DNA from: an uncultured Cellulomonas sp.
GTDB taxonomy: Bacteria > Actinomycetota > Actinomycetes > Actinomycetales > Cellulomonadaceae
Direction: 5' to 3'
NCBI RefSeq assembly: GCF_947494015.1
Contig: NZ_CANLTL010000002.1
Span: 342,550 to 406,549, forward strand
DNA: 64,000 nucleotides
Each line of letters opens with the position of its first letter. Within the stretch, counting starts at the first letter, position 1. A program made the translations under genes and the position numbers. Positions 32,701 through 42,113 of this stretch are shown here, one piece after another. The notes under the pieces were generated by a model. That model saw only the letters and a list, made by a program, of their open reading frames with translations. It did not search any database and was not told where the DNA came from.

Positions 32701-33570
32701 TCAGATCTTGGCGACCTGGCTGAACGACAGCTCGACCGGGGTCTCCCGGCCGAAGATGGAGACGAGCACCTTGAGCTTCTGGCTCTCGGCGTTGATCTCG
32801 GAGATCGACGCCGGCAGGGTGTCGAACGGGCCGTCGGTGACGGTGACCGACTCCCCGACGGTGAAGTCGACCTTGATCTCGGCGGCGGGCTTCTGGGTGC
32901 CGGCGGCCGGGGCCTTGGGGGCCAGCGTCGGCGCGAGCATCGAGAAGACCTCGTCCAGGGTCAGCGGCACCGGCTGGTGCGTGTGGCCGACGAAGCCCGT
33001 GACGCCGGGCGTGTGCCGCACCGCACCCCACGACTCGTCGGTGAGGTCCATGCGAACCAGGACGTACCCAGGGATCCGGACGCGGCGCACGACCTTGCGC
33101 TGCGCGTTCTTGATCTCCGTGACCTCCTCCATGGGGACCTCCACCTGGTGGATGTAGTCCTCCATGTTCAGGCTCTGGATGCGGTTCTCCAGGTTGGTCT
33201 TCACCCGGTTCTCGTAGCCCGCGTAGGAGTGGATGACGTACCAGTCACCGGGCTGGCGGCGCAGGTCCTTCTTGAACTCGTCGACCGGGTCGAGCTCGGC
33301 CGGCTCCTCGGCGACGACCGGCGCGGCGTCCTCGGCCGGGGCGTCGTCGCCCGCCGGGGCGTCGTCCTCGACCGGGGCGTCGTCCTCGACCGGGGCGTCG
33401 TCCTCGACCGGGGCGTCGTCCGCCGCGGCGAGGTCGCCGGACGTCTCGTCGGCGGGCTCGATCTCGTCGGTGGTGTGGGCGGACTCGACGGCACCGATCG
33501 AGGTGAGGGCGTCCTCGAGCTCCGCCTCGGCGGGGGTGCCGGCGCTCTGCTCCTGCGACTCCTGGGACAC
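32701..33570 (-). CDS. nusG: transcription termination/antitermination protein NusG
   Basis: NusG links RNA polymerase with Rho or the ribosome. The 289 residues have a long acidic N-terminal extension (about residues 1-105) unlike the short E. coli protein. The NGN domain follows ([49 protein letters not shown]) and a C-terminal KOW domain ([19 protein letters not shown]). Acidic extensions are common in actinobacteria, but here part of it is an 18-base tandem DNA repeat encoding Asp-Asp-Ala-Pro units. The start is GTG. Confidence 0.98.
   Translation of the reverse strand: MSQESQEQSAGTPAEAELEDALTSIGAVESAHTTDEIEPADETSGDLAAADDAPVEDDAPVEDDAPVEDDAPAGDDAPAEDAAPVVAEEPAELDPVDEFKKDLRRQPGDWYVIHSYAGYENRVKTNLENRIQSLNMEDYIHQVEVPMEEVTEIKNAQRKVVRRVRIPGYVLVRMDLTDESWGAVRHTPGVTGFVGHTHQPVPLTLDEVFSMLAPTLAPKAPAAGTQKPAAEIKVDFTVGESVTVTDGPFDTLPASISEINAESQKLKVLVSIFGRETPVELSFSQVAKI
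33335..33424 (-). repeat. 18-base tandem repeat inside nusG
   Basis: Five consecutive 18-base units cover 33335-33424, each a variant of accggggcgtcgtcctcg; units three and four are identical. They encode repeated EDDAPV or similar hexapeptides in the acidic N-terminal extension of NusG. Copy number could vary between strains. Confidence 0.85.
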
Positions 33571-33613
33571 GTCGTGACCTGCTTTCCTCGAAGACCTTCG
33601 ATCATGGACACGC

Positions 33614-33634
33614 GGGCCGGTCCTCGACCGGCCC
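33614..33634 (-). other. hairpin between secE and nusG
   Basis: An eight-base perfect stem (gggccggt with accggccc, loop cctcg) lies 30 bases after secE and 43 bases before nusG. It may be a processing or attenuation element. Confidence 0.4.
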
Positions 33635-33663
33635 CCACGGCGGACACCCGCCGGCGGTGGCGG

Positions 33664-33954
33664 CTAGCTGCCGAAGACCCACAGCGTGACCTGGCCGATG
33701 ACGAAGTCGATCGCCGTCACGAAGGCCATCACCACCACCACGAACACCAGGACGACGGACGTGTAGGTGAACAGCTCCGACCGCGTCGGCCGCACGACCT
33801 TCTTGAGCTCGGCGACGACCTGGCGCAGGAACAGCGCGATCCGGGCGAACAGGCCGCCGCGGCCGTCCCCCTGCGGTGCGCTGCGGACCGCGTGCGCACC
33901 GTCGGCGGCAGCGCCGCCGGCGCCCGACGCCGCAGCGGGTGCGGATTCGCTCAC
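33664..33954 (-). CDS. secE: preprotein translocase subunit SecE
   Basis: SecE clamps SecY in the translocon. The 96-residue protein has an Ala and Gly-rich N-terminus, the amphipathic helix [24 protein letters not shown] (family motif VxELKKVxWPTR, here with Arg for Trp) and one C-terminal membrane helix ([21 protein letters not shown]). It is the single-TM form found in most bacteria. It lies between tRNA-Trp and nusG, a gene order conserved in actinobacteria. The start is GTG. Confidence 0.96.
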   Translation of the reverse strand: MSESAPAAASGAGGAAADGAHAVRSAPQGDGRGGLFARIALFLRQVVAELKKVVRPTRSELFTYTSVVLVFVVVVMAFVTAIDFVIGQVTLWVFGS

Positions 33955-34077
33955 AGATCAGTCCCTACGTCTCGTGGTGGTCAGGCCCAGCGCCGGCGCC
34001 GGGCCGGCCACCTCTCGGTGCCTGACTGGCGTGGAGGCAACCCGACCGACCTGGGGCCGACCGGGTTGCCGCGTGCG

Positions 34078-34150
34078 CAGGGCAGGCGAGACTCGAACTC
34101 GCAACCGCCGGTTTTGGAGACCGGTGCGCTACCAATTGCGCCACTGCCCT
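34078..34150 (-). tRNA. tRNA-Trp (CCA)
   Basis: A 73-base cloverleaf: seven-base acceptor AGGGCAG with CTGCCCT, anticodon loop CTCCAAA giving anticodon CCA, T-loop TTCGAGT and discriminator G. The 3' CCA is not encoded. It lies upstream of secE, as in many actinobacteria. Confidence 0.97.
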
Positions 34151-34302
34151 TCGGTGACCGAGCCACGCCGTCCGGCCGGTCGAGCACCCAGGATACCGCC
34201 CCGGTGGGCACGACCGATCATGGCGGACGTCAACCACCGAGGAAGCACTGTACGCGAGACCGACCCACGGGTCGAACCCCGTCGCGTGCCAAGATGGGCG
34301 GC

Positions 34303-35538
34303 GTGACCGCCACCACACCCGCCACCCCGTCCGCCGACCGCCCGCGGGTCTCCGCCCGCCTGGCCGCCATCGCCGAGTCCGCGACGCTCGCGGTCGACGC
34401 GAAGGCCAAGGCCCTCAAGGCCGCCGGACGTCCCGTGATCGGGTTCGGCGCCGGCGAGCCGGACTTCCCGACGCCGGACTACATCGTCGAGGCGGCGGCC
34501 GCGGCGACGCGCGACCCCGCCAACCACCGGTACTCCCCGGCCGCCGGCCTGCCCGCGCTGCGCGAGGCGATCGCCGCCAAGACCCTGCGCGACTCCGGGT
34601 ACGAGGTGTCCCCCGGTCAGGTGCTGGTGACCAACGGCGGCAAGCAGGCGGTGTACCAGGCCTTCGCCGCCGTCGTGGACCCGGGCGACGAGGTGCTGCT
34701 CCCGGCCCCGTACTGGACGACGTACCCCGAGGCCATCCGGCTGGCCGGCGGCGTACCGGTGGAGGTCTTCGCGGGTGTCGACCAGGGCTACCTCGTCACC
34801 GTCGAGCAGCTCGAGGCCGCGCGCACCGACCGCACGAAGGCGCTGCTGTTCTGCTCGCCGTCCAACCCGACCGGTGCCGTGTACTCCCCCGAGCAGACGG
34901 CCGAGATCGGCCGCTGGGCGCACGAGCACGGGATCTGGGTCCTGACCGACGAGATCTACGAGCACCTGACCTACGACGACGCGCAGTTCACCCCGATCGT
35001 GCGCGCCGTTCCCGAGCTGGCGGACACCACGATCGTGCTCAACGGGGTCGCGAAGACCTACGCGATGACCGGGTGGCGGGTCGGCTGGATGATCTCCCCC
35101 GCCGACGTCACCAAGGCGGCGACCAACCTGCAGTCTCACCTGACCTCCAACGTGGCCAACGTGTCGCAGCGCGCGGCGATCGCGGCGCTGACCGGTGACC
35201 TGTCCGCGGTCGACGCGATGCGGACCGCGTTCGACCGTCGACGGCGGACCATGGTCCAGATGCTGTCGGCGATCGACGGCGTCGTGTGCCCGACCCCGCA
35301 GGGGGCGTTCTACGCCTACCCGAGCGTGGAGGGGCTGCTGGGCCGGACGGTCCGCGGCACCACCGTCACGACGTCGGCGGACCTGGCGGCGGTGATCCTC
35401 GAGCACGCCGAGGTCGCCGTCGTGCCCGGCGAGGCGTTCGGGCCGAGCGGGTTCCTGCGGCTGTCCTACGCGCTCGGGGACGACGACCTGGCCGAGGGTG
35501 TCGGACGCATCCAGCGGCTGCTGGCCGAGGCGTCCTGA
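34303..35538 (+). CDS. pyridoxal phosphate aminotransferase (aspartate aminotransferase-like)
   Basis: A fold-type I PLP aminotransferase of 411 residues, closest in feel to class I aspartate aminotransferases. [15 protein letters not shown] lies near residue 45, [15 protein letters not shown] near 78, and the PYWTTYPE substrate-site block follows. [11 protein letters not shown] precedes the catalytic Lys motif [18 protein letters not shown]. The C-terminal Arg motif GFLRLSYAL binds the substrate carboxylate. GTG at 34303 is chosen by likeness to relatives; ATG at 34294 is also possible. It diverges from tRNA-Trp and secE. Confidence 0.93.
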   Translation: MTATTPATPSADRPRVSARLAAIAESATLAVDAKAKALKAAGRPVIGFGAGEPDFPTPDYIVEAAAAATRDPANHRYSPAAGLPALREAIAAKTLRDSGYEVSPGQVLVTNGGKQAVYQAFAAVVDPGDEVLLPAPYWTTYPEAIRLAGGVPVEVFAGVDQGYLVTVEQLEAARTDRTKALLFCSPSNPTGAVYSPEQTAEIGRWAHEHGIWVLTDEIYEHLTYDDAQFTPIVRAVPELADTTIVLNGVAKTYAMTGWRVGWMISPADVTKAATNLQSHLTSNVANVSQRAAIAALTGDLSAVDAMRTAFDRRRRTMVQMLSAIDGVVCPTPQGAFYAYPSVEGLLGRTVRGTTVTTSADLAAVILEHAEVAVVPGEAFGPSGFLRLSYALGDDDLAEGVGRIQRLLAEAS

Positions 35539-35567
35539 CGGTCGACCGGGCCGGCACACCGGCCGCC

Positions 35568-36596
35568 GTGCGCGACCTGGCCCTGCTCCCCAAGGCGCAC
35601 CTGCACCTGCACTTCACCGGCTCCCTGCGCACCTCGACCCTCGCCGAGCTCGCGGACGCCGCGGGGGTGCGCGTGCCCGCGGCGCTGCTGGACGGCGACC
35701 CGCTCGACCTCCCGCCGGGCGACCGCGGCTGGTTCCGGTTCCAGCGCCTGTACGACGCCGCCCGTGCGTGCGTGCGGTCCGAGGCCGCGATGCGCCGGAT
35801 CGTCCACGAGGCGGCCCAGGACGACGCCGCCGAGGGCTCCCACCGGCTGGAGATCCAGGTGGACCCGACGTCCTACGCGCCGTTCGTCGGCGGCGTGACC
35901 CCCGCCCTGGAGATCGTGCTGGACGCCGCCCGGGAGGCGACGGGCGCCACCGGGGTCGAGGTCGCCGTGATCGTGGCCTCGTCCCGGATGCGCCACCCGC
36001 TCGAGGCCCGCACGCTCGCGCGGCTGGCCGCTCGGCACGCGGGGCACGGCCCGGGTGAGGTCGTCGGGTTCGGCCTGAGCAACGACGAGCGACGCGGGGA
36101 CACCGCGGACTTCGCCCCCGCCTTCGCCATCGCGCGGGCGGCCGGGCTCGCGTCGGTGCCGCACGGCGGCGAGCTGCTCGGCGCCCGGCACGTCGAGGAG
36201 GTCCTGGAGCACCTGCGCCCGGACCGGCTGGGGCACGGCGTGCGCGCGGCCGAGGACCCGTACCTGCTCGGCCGCCTGGTGGACGACGGCGTCGCGCTCG
36301 AGCTGTGCCCCGCGTCGAACGTCTCCCTCGGGGTGTTCGCCGACCCGTCGCTGGTCCCGCTGCGCGCGCTCGTGGACGCCGGGGCGACGGTGGCGCTCGG
36401 CGCCGACGACCCGCTGCTCTTCGGGTCCCGCCTCGTCGCGCAGTACGAGGCGGCGCGGGCGGTGCACGGGTTCAGCGACCCCGAGCTCGCCGACCTCGCG
36501 CGCGCGTCCATCCGCGCGTGCCTGGCCTCGCCGGCCAGCCGGCGCCGGATGCTGGCCGCGGTGGACGAGTGGCTGGCCGCCGTCCCGGCGCCCTGA
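35568..36596 (+). CDS. adenosine deaminase family protein
   Basis: A metal-dependent amidohydrolase of about 342 residues. HLHLH near residues 10-14 supplies two zinc ligands, and SVPHGGE holds the third His and the catalytic Glu. DRLGHG and GADDP supply the remaining His and Asp residues. The order matches adenosine deaminase, although PHGGE and GFGLSNDE differ slightly from the classical HAGE and GFDLAGDE; it could act on a related purine. It begins 30 bases after the aminotransferase on the same strand, so the two are probably cotranscribed. GTG is the only good start. Confidence 0.88.
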   Translation: MRDLALLPKAHLHLHFTGSLRTSTLAELADAAGVRVPAALLDGDPLDLPPGDRGWFRFQRLYDAARACVRSEAAMRRIVHEAAQDDAAEGSHRLEIQVDPTSYAPFVGGVTPALEIVLDAAREATGATGVEVAVIVASSRMRHPLEARTLARLAARHAGHGPGEVVGFGLSNDERRGDTADFAPAFAIARAAGLASVPHGGELLGARHVEEVLEHLRPDRLGHGVRAAEDPYLLGRLVDDGVALELCPASNVSLGVFADPSLVPLRALVDAGATVALGADDPLLFGSRLVAQYEAARAVHGFSDPELADLARASIRACLASPASRRRMLAAVDEWLAAVPAP

Positions 36597-36634
36597 CGCC
36601 GAGGGGGGTTGACGTCCGCCCCGCGCACCGTCAC

Positions 36635-36659
36635 TGTATCAATCACTCGATACATTGAT
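36635..36659. promoter_or_regulatory. inverted-repeat operator for the GntR-linked operon
   Basis: An AT-rich patch in very GC-rich DNA contains two overlapping inverted repeats: TGTATC-8-GATACA (36635-36654) and ATCAAT-10-ATTGAT (36638-36659). It lies 19 bases before the membrane protein ATG and after a TTGACG box at 36609-36614. Position and sequence suit a GntR operator overlapping the promoter. Confidence 0.6.
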
Positions 36660-36677
36660 TCACCGCGGAGGTCCGCC

Positions 36678-37613
36678 ATGGCAGGTCCCGGCATTCTCGT
36701 CCTGCTCCTCGGGCTGACGGCCCTGGTCGGACTGGTGGTGCTCGTCGTCGTCGCGGTCGCCGGCGTCCGCGCTCCGGCGCCACCGCCGTCCCGTGCCGCC
36801 CAGGCCGCGCGACGGCACGCCGCCGTGGTGCACGCCCTGGCGCTCGCCGTCCTCGTGCTGGCCGTGGCGACAGGACCGACGCTGGTCGCCGCACTGCCGG
36901 CCAGCCTCGTGCAGGGGGTTCTCCTCGGGCTGGTCCCGGCGGCCGCCGGCGTCGGCTTCTGCGCCGTCCAGGCGGTCGGCGAGGCGACCTGGCCGCGCCC
37001 GTCGGGCACGCTGCGCCGCGCGCCTCTGGTGCGCCGGACGGTGGCCGACGTCGCACCGCGTCGGCTGCGCCGCCTCACCTGGGCGTGGGCGGTGGTACTG
37101 GTCGTCACCCTGGTCGCGTGCGGCCTCGTCGCCGACGGCGGCCGGGCGCTGACCCGGCAGTGGGACCTGGGGTCGGCGAGCGCGAGCCCGTTCCCCGGGT
37201 GGTTCTACGGGGTGCCGCTGCTCGTGGCGGTGGCGGTCGTGCTGGTCGCGTCCGAGGGGGTGCTCCGGCTGGTCGCGCGACGCCCGGTCGTCTCCGACGC
37301 CGACCTGCCGTGGGATCTCGCGCTGCGGCGCCTGTCCGCGCACCGCGCGCTGCGTGGCGCGCAGCTCGTGCTCGCGTGGACCGCGGCCGGTGTCCTGCTC
37401 GTGGCCGGCATGGCGATGCACGGGGTCGGGACCGAGTTCGCCGCGGACGGCCTGACGAGCCGCCTGCTGCCCGTGCACCACCTGGGCACGGCGGCGATGC
37501 TGCTCGGCGCGGCCGTCGGGGTGGCCGGCCTCGTGGTCGCGCTCGTCCCGGGGCGTGCCGTCGGCGAGCAGGCACCGGTCGTCGCCGCCGGGCTGGATCG
37601 GATGCCGGCGTGA
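36678..37613 (+). CDS. membrane protein, regulated by adjacent GntR (unknown function)
   Basis: A 311-residue integral membrane protein with about seven hydrophobic segments: near residues 4-28, 45-65, 68-95, 130-150, 170-195, 235-255 and 265-285. Loops are Arg and Ala rich. No catalytic or transport motif was recognised. The short spacing and four-base stop-start overlap with a GntR regulator resemble operons in which a YtrA-type GntR controls a small membrane protein. An earlier in-frame ATG at 36609 lies inside the promoter and is rejected; GGAGG precedes the chosen start. Confidence 0.8.
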   Translation: MAGPGILVLLLGLTALVGLVVLVVVAVAGVRAPAPPPSRAAQAARRHAAVVHALALAVLVLAVATGPTLVAALPASLVQGVLLGLVPAAAGVGFCAVQAVGEATWPRPSGTLRRAPLVRRTVADVAPRRLRRLTWAWAVVLVVTLVACGLVADGGRALTRQWDLGSASASPFPGWFYGVPLLVAVAVVLVASEGVLRLVARRPVVSDADLPWDLALRRLSAHRALRGAQLVLAWTAAGVLLVAGMAMHGVGTEFAADGLTSRLLPVHHLGTAAMLLGAAVGVAGLVVALVPGRAVGEQAPVVAAGLDRMPA

Positions 37614-38029
37614 CCCTCCAGCTGGAGGTGGACCTGGCCTCGGGGGTGCCGCCCTTCGAGCAGGTCCGCTCGCAGGTGCTGGCGCACGTCGCCGCCGGGC
37701 GGCTGCGTGCCGGCGACCGGCTGCCGACGATCCGGGCGCTGGCCGGCGACCTGGGCGTGGCGGCCGGCACCGTCGCCCGCGCCTACCGCGAGCTGGAGGC
37801 CACGGGCGTGGTGACCACCCGGCGGCGGACCGGGACCGTCGTCGCGGACGGCCGGGCGGCGACCGACGACGCCGTCACCCGCGCGGCGCACGCGCTGGTC
37901 AGCCAGGCGCGGGCCGCCGGGCTGGCGGACGCCGAGGTGCTCGACGTCGTGCGTGGTGCGCTGCTGGCGCCGTCACCGCTGCCGGGCGGGCCGTCCGCCC
38001 GGTCGGCCGCCGCCCCGGCCGCGGGCTGA
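37610..38029 (+). CDS. GntR family transcriptional regulator (YtrA-like, short)
   Basis: A 139-residue regulator made of one winged helix-turn-helix (about residues 8-78): PPFEQVRSQVLAHVAAGRL, then LPTIRALAGDLGVAAGTVARAYRELEATG and a wing TTRRRTGTVV. The tail is too short for an FadR or HutC-type effector domain and fits the YtrA subfamily, which often represses its own operon. GTG overlaps the stop of the membrane protein (GTGA). The palindrome before the first gene is its likely site. Confidence 0.9.
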   Translation: MTLQLEVDLASGVPPFEQVRSQVLAHVAAGRLRAGDRLPTIRALAGDLGVAAGTVARAYRELEATGVVTTRRRTGTVVADGRAATDDAVTRAAHALVSQARAAGLADAEVLDVVRGALLAPSPLPGGPSARSAAAPAAG

Positions 38030-38073
38030 CCCGGACCGGGCTGACCGGTCAGGTGGGCCCGGTGCCGGACGCG

Positions 38074-39213
38074 TCAGGCCGCGTCGTCGAGGGCCAGACC
38101 CACCAGGACCGGCTCGGGCTCCAGGGTGATGCCGAAGCGGCTCCGCACGCCGTCGCGCACGGTGCGGGCCAGCGCGACCAGCTCGGCGGCCGTGCCCGGC
38201 CCGCGGTTGGTCAGCGCGAGGGTGTGCTTGGTGGACAGCGAGACGGGCCCGGGCAGGCCGAAGCCCTTGCCGAACCCCGCGTGCTCGATCAGCCAGGCGG
38301 CGCTGGTCTTGACCAGGTCCGGGTCGACCGCACCGAGGCTGGGGCCGGTCGACCGCTCGGGACGTGAGGTCCGCACGCCGAACCGCGGGGCGCCGTCGGG
38401 CAGGTCGGCAACCTGCTCCAGCGTCAGCACGGGGTTGGTGAAGAACGAGCCCGCGCTCCAGGTGTCCGGGTCGTCGCCGTCGACGACCATGCCCTTGCCG
38501 GCGCGCAGCGCGAGGACGGCGTCACGCACGTCCGCCAGCGGGGCGCGCTCGCCGATCTGGACGCCGAGCCGCCGCGCGAGCTCGGGGTAGGCGACCGGCG
38601 CGGACAGCGTGCCCGCGCGCAGCTGCATGGCGACCTCGAGCACGACGTAGCGCGGCGTGGGCCCCCACGGCGACCCCGGCTCGAGCAGCGACCGCTTGAG
38701 CAGGGAGGTGCGGTAGCCGAAGGCGAGGTCCACCAGGGGCAGGGTCCGCACCCGCGAGCGCTCGCGGTCCCACACCCGCACGGTGGAGATGACGCCCGAG
38801 ACCTCCTGGCCGTAGGCGCCGATGTTCTGCACGGGCGCGGCACCGGTCGAACCCGGGATGCCGGACAGCGCCTCGACGCCGACCCAGCCCTCCTGGACCG
38901 CGCGCGCCACGAGGGCGTCCCAGTCCTGGCCCGCGGGGACGCGGATGCTCGCCCCGCCGCACGAGTCGGCGGCCTCGACCTCCACGCCATCGCGCACGTC
39001 GTGCACGACGACGCCCGCGAAGCCCTCGTCGGCGACCACGAGGTTGGAGCCGCCACCCAGGACGAGCAGGGGCTCGCCGGCGTCGTCGGCGGCACGGACG
39101 GCCTCGACGAACGCCTCGGACGAGTCGACCTCGACGTACCGGCCCACCGGTCCGCCCAGGCGCAGCGTCGTCAGGTCGGCCAGCACGACGGTGCGGACGG
39201 CGTCGGTGGTCAT
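38074..39213 (-). CDS. murB: UDP-N-acetylmuramate dehydrogenase (MurB)
   Basis: MurB reduces UDP-GlcNAc-enolpyruvate to UDP-MurNAc in peptidoglycan synthesis using FAD and NADPH. The 379 residues have the FAD-binding LVLGGGSNLVVADEGF block, the GIPGSTGAAPVQNIGAYGQEV signature and the catalytic-site SAGSFFTNPVL, with the C-terminal Glu region near LALTNRG. It lacks the inserts of type II enzymes being type I-like in length. The ATG at 39213 is preferred over a GTG two codons earlier. It is convergent with the GntR gene. Confidence 0.95.
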   Translation of the reverse strand: MTTDAVRTVVLADLTTLRLGGPVGRYVEVDSSEAFVEAVRAADDAGEPLLVLGGGSNLVVADEGFAGVVVHDVRDGVEVEAADSCGGASIRVPAGQDWDALVARAVQEGWVGVEALSGIPGSTGAAPVQNIGAYGQEVSGVISTVRVWDRERSRVRTLPLVDLAFGYRTSLLKRSLLEPGSPWGPTPRYVVLEVAMQLRAGTLSAPVAYPELARRLGVQIGERAPLADVRDAVLALRAGKGMVVDGDDPDTWSAGSFFTNPVLTLEQVADLPDGAPRFGVRTSRPERSTGPSLGAVDPDLVKTSAAWLIEHAGFGKGFGLPGPVSLSTKHTLALTNRGPGTAAELVALARTVRDGVRSRFGITLEPEPVLVGLALDDAA

Positions 39214-39223
39214 GCCCACGAGG

Positions 39224-40471
39224 CTACGCCCGTTGCCCGGCCACCTCCGGGCGAGCCGGCGCGGGTGCCAGCGGGGCCGCCGCCCGGACGACCACGAGCC
39301 CGATGACCACCGGGACGGCGATCGCGAGGAGCGCCTGGCGGTACCCGACGTGCTCGGCGAGCAGGCCGAGCAGCGGCGGCCCGGCCAGGAACGCGCTGTA
39401 GCCGATCGTCGAGACCACGCTCACCCGGGCCGGCGCCCGCGCGGCGTCGTCGCTCGCGGCGCTCATCCCCACCGGGAAGCCGAGCGCCGCGCCCAGGCCC
39501 CACAGCACCACGCCGACCAGGGCGAGCGGCAGCCACGGGACGAGCCCGAAGATCACCAGGCCGACCAGGGACAGCGCGCCGCACAGCCGCAGCACGGCGA
39601 TCCGCCCGTAACGGTCGAGCAGGCCGGTGCCGAGCAGTCGCATCCCGGTCATGGCGGTGACGAACAGCGCGAAGGTGAGCGCGCCCACCGAGTTGGGCTG
39701 GTCGAAGCCGTCGACGACGGCCAGCGCCACCCAGTCGTTGGCGGCGCCCTCGGTGAGCGCGGCGGCGAGCACGACGAGGCCGACGAGGAGCGTGCGCGGC
39801 TCGAGCCAGGCGCCGAACGCCTGCCGGGCGCCGGCGGGGCGGGGGGCAGGCGCGTCGCCGTCGGCGCGGGCGGGCTCGCCGTAGCCGGCCGGCAGGAAGG
39901 CGCGGATCGACCAGACGACCCCGGCCAGGCTGGCCAGCAGCACCACTGCGAGGTGGGCGATCACCGACGTGCCGATCGCGGCGGCCAGGGCCCCGAGGCC
40001 CGCCCCCACGATCGTGCCGAGCGAGAAGCCGGCGTGGTAGCGGGGCATGACCGTCCGGCCGAGGCGCTGCTCGACGAGCGCACCCTCGAGGTTCATCGCC
40101 GCGTCCCAGACGCCCGTGCCGACGCCGAACAGCACCAGCCCGGCCCCGACGACGAGCACCTGACCCGCGGCGACCCCGCTGGCCGCCACGAGCAGGCCTG
40201 CGACGTTGATCGCGCCGAAGGTCAGCACGGTGCGCGACGCCCCGAGGCGCTGGACCACCAGGCCGGACAGCGGTAGCGCGAGCAGCGACCCGATCGACCC
40301 GATCAGCAGCAGCACGCCGACCTGGGCAGCCGACAGGCCCAGCTCGTCCCGGACCGCCGGGATCCGCGCCGCCCAGCTGGCGAAGTTGAAGCCGTTGAGG
40401 ACGAAGACGAGGAAGACCGCGCGCGAGGCGGCCTGCACGGTGCGGTCGGCGGCGGCCGGGTTGGGGCTCAT
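39224..40471 (-). CDS. MFS transporter (YbjJ-like), second of a tandem pair
   Basis: A 12-helix major facilitator of 415 residues. The first helix carries NGFNFASWAARIPAVRDELGLS; the middle carries EQRLGRTVMPRYHAGFSLG and the second half TEGAANDWVALAVVDGF. These blocks occur in YbjJ-type transporters, whose substrates are mostly unknown. It is clearly paralogous to the upstream MFS (same ANDW and RLGRTV blocks), and its ATG overlaps that gene's stop, implying cotranscription. Control by the divergent LacI regulator is likely. Confidence 0.9.
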   Translation of the reverse strand: MSPNPAAADRTVQAASRAVFLVFVLNGFNFASWAARIPAVRDELGLSAAQVGVLLLIGSIGSLLALPLSGLVVQRLGASRTVLTFGAINVAGLLVAASGVAAGQVLVVGAGLVLFGVGTGVWDAAMNLEGALVEQRLGRTVMPRYHAGFSLGTIVGAGLGALAAAIGTSVIAHLAVVLLASLAGVVWSIRAFLPAGYGEPARADGDAPAPRPAGARQAFGAWLEPRTLLVGLVVLAAALTEGAANDWVALAVVDGFDQPNSVGALTFALFVTAMTGMRLLGTGLLDRYGRIAVLRLCGALSLVGLVIFGLVPWLPLALVGVVLWGLGAALGFPVGMSAASDDAARAPARVSVVSTIGYSAFLAGPPLLGLLAEHVGYRQALLAIAVPVVIGLVVVRAAAPLAPAPARPEVAGQRA

Positions 40472-42054
40472 GGGGTCACCTCGGGGACGGACGACACGGA
40501 CGACACGGACGGTGCGGAGGCCAGGGGCGGGTGGGCCGGGACCGGCCGGCGGCCGGCGGGACCGCCGCCCGCGGGGGCCGGCGGACGAGCGGCGGTCAGG
40601 GCCCCGGCCCGGGCGGCGGGTCTCGTCCCGGGCCGCCTGCCCGGCAGTCGGCCCGGAAGTCGGCCCGGACGCGGCCCGGTCGTCGCGGCTCGCCTCCCGG
40701 TCCCGGCGTCCCCACCGGATGGGACCGCACCAGTGTCGCGCACGGCGACCACGCGCGCGGCCGCGGCCCGGGCGTCGCCCGGCCGCGCGACCTGGCCCGC
40801 CAGGGCGATGCTGACCACCATCGCGACGGTGATGAGCAGCAGCGCGTGCCGGGCACCGATGGCCTCAGCAGCCAGCCCGAGCAGGGGCGGCGCGGCGAGG
40901 TGGGCGAGCGAGGCGAAAGCCGAGACCACCGCGACGCGGCCGGCGGCCCGCAGCGGGTCGTCGGAGGCGGCGGCGAGCCCGATCGGCACCGCGAGCGCCG
41001 CCCCCAGGCCCCATGCCGTCACCCCGACGCCCGCCAGCGGCAGGCTGGGCGCCAGGCCGAACAGCAGCAGCCCGCCGAGCGAGACGACCCCCGACAGGCG
41101 CAGCACGCGGACGCGACCGAAGCGGTCGATCAGGCTCGTACCGAGGATCCGCACGAGGGTCATCGCGCCGACGAACACGCCGAACACGACCGCGCCGACC
41201 GCCTCGGGCTGGGCGAAGCCGTCGACGACGGCGAGTGCGAGCCAGTCGTTGGCCGACCCCTCCGAGAGCGCGGCGGACATGATGACGAGGCCGATCAGCA
41301 CGGTCCGCCGCTCACGCCAGGCGCCGAGCGCGGTCCGGACGCCTCCGCTGCGGCCGGACACCACCGTGACGTCGGCCGCCGCACCCGGCTCGCTCCCGGC
41401 CGCGGCCGCCGGACCGGCGGCCGCGGCCCGGGCGGCGAGCGTGCGCGCCGGGAGGGTGTCGAGGACGACGTGCGGGATGGCGGCGAGCCGCCACACCAGG
41501 CCCACCACGGCCGTGCCCACGAACTGCCCGAGCAGGCTCACCCCGAGCTGCGCCATCGCGGCCCCGATCAGGGAGCCGACCACGGCGCCCACCGAGAACG
41601 CCGCGTGGAACTGCGGCAGCACGGTCCGACCCAGGCGCCGCTCGACACCGGCCGACTCGACGTTGAGCGGCACGTTGCCGATCGAGAACGACACGCCGTT
41701 GAGGAAGACGCCCAGCGCGAGCAGCGGCACGACGCCGATGGTCGGACCCACCGCGAGCAGGACGTAGGCGAGCGTGAAGCCCGCCGTCGAGAGCAGCATC
41801 GCGACGCGACCGCCCCACCGGGTGACGACGAGGCCCGCCACGGCGACGGTGACCAGGGCGCCGACCGCACCGGCGAGGAGCACGGCACCGAGCTCGCTCG
41901 GGGACATCCCCAGCGCGTCGCGCACCGACGGCAGCCGGGTGAGCCAGCTGGAGAACATCAGTCCGCTGAGCATGAACAGGCCCATCAGGCCCCACCTCGC
42001 GCGAGCGACCTCGTGGTCCGTCGGGGCGTCCGGGACGGGCCGGGCGTGCATCAT
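40468..42054 (-). CDS. MFS transporter (YbjJ-like), first of a tandem pair
   Basis: A major facilitator with 12 predicted helices in the first 430 or so residues and a 528-residue total. SSWLTRLPSVRDALGMS, RRLGRTVLPQFHAAFSVG and SEGSANDWLALAVVDGFAQ correspond to the same blocks in the downstream paralogue. The final 95 residues or so form a Gly, Arg, Pro and Ala-rich tail without helices, which the paralogue lacks. It faces a LacI regulator across a 216-base region with a palindrome. The first of two adjacent ATG codons is used as start. Confidence 0.9.
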   Translation of the reverse strand: MMHARPVPDAPTDHEVARARWGLMGLFMLSGLMFSSWLTRLPSVRDALGMSPSELGAVLLAGAVGALVTVAVAGLVVTRWGGRVAMLLSTAGFTLAYVLLAVGPTIGVVPLLALGVFLNGVSFSIGNVPLNVESAGVERRLGRTVLPQFHAAFSVGAVVGSLIGAAMAQLGVSLLGQFVGTAVVGLVWRLAAIPHVVLDTLPARTLAARAAAAGPAAAAGSEPGAAADVTVVSGRSGGVRTALGAWRERRTVLIGLVIMSAALSEGSANDWLALAVVDGFAQPEAVGAVVFGVFVGAMTLVRILGTSLIDRFGRVRVLRLSGVVSLGGLLLFGLAPSLPLAGVGVTAWGLGAALAVPIGLAAASDDPLRAAGRVAVVSAFASLAHLAAPPLLGLAAEAIGARHALLLITVAMVVSIALAGQVARPGDARAAAARVVAVRDTGAVPSGGDAGTGRRAATTGPRPGRLPGRLPGRRPGTRPAARAGALTAARPPAPAGGGPAGRRPVPAHPPLASAPSVSSVSSVPEVTP

Positions 42055-42113
42055 GCGGCTCCAGCAGGCAGAAGAGGGTGTCGGCGCTGCGCCCGGTCCG
42101 GGCGGCGCGCGGA

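Noticed and set aside
32641..34302. Upstream extension of the aminotransferase frame across nusG, secE and tRNA-Trp
   Set aside because: The extension is antisense to known genes, and the family N-terminus begins near 34303.
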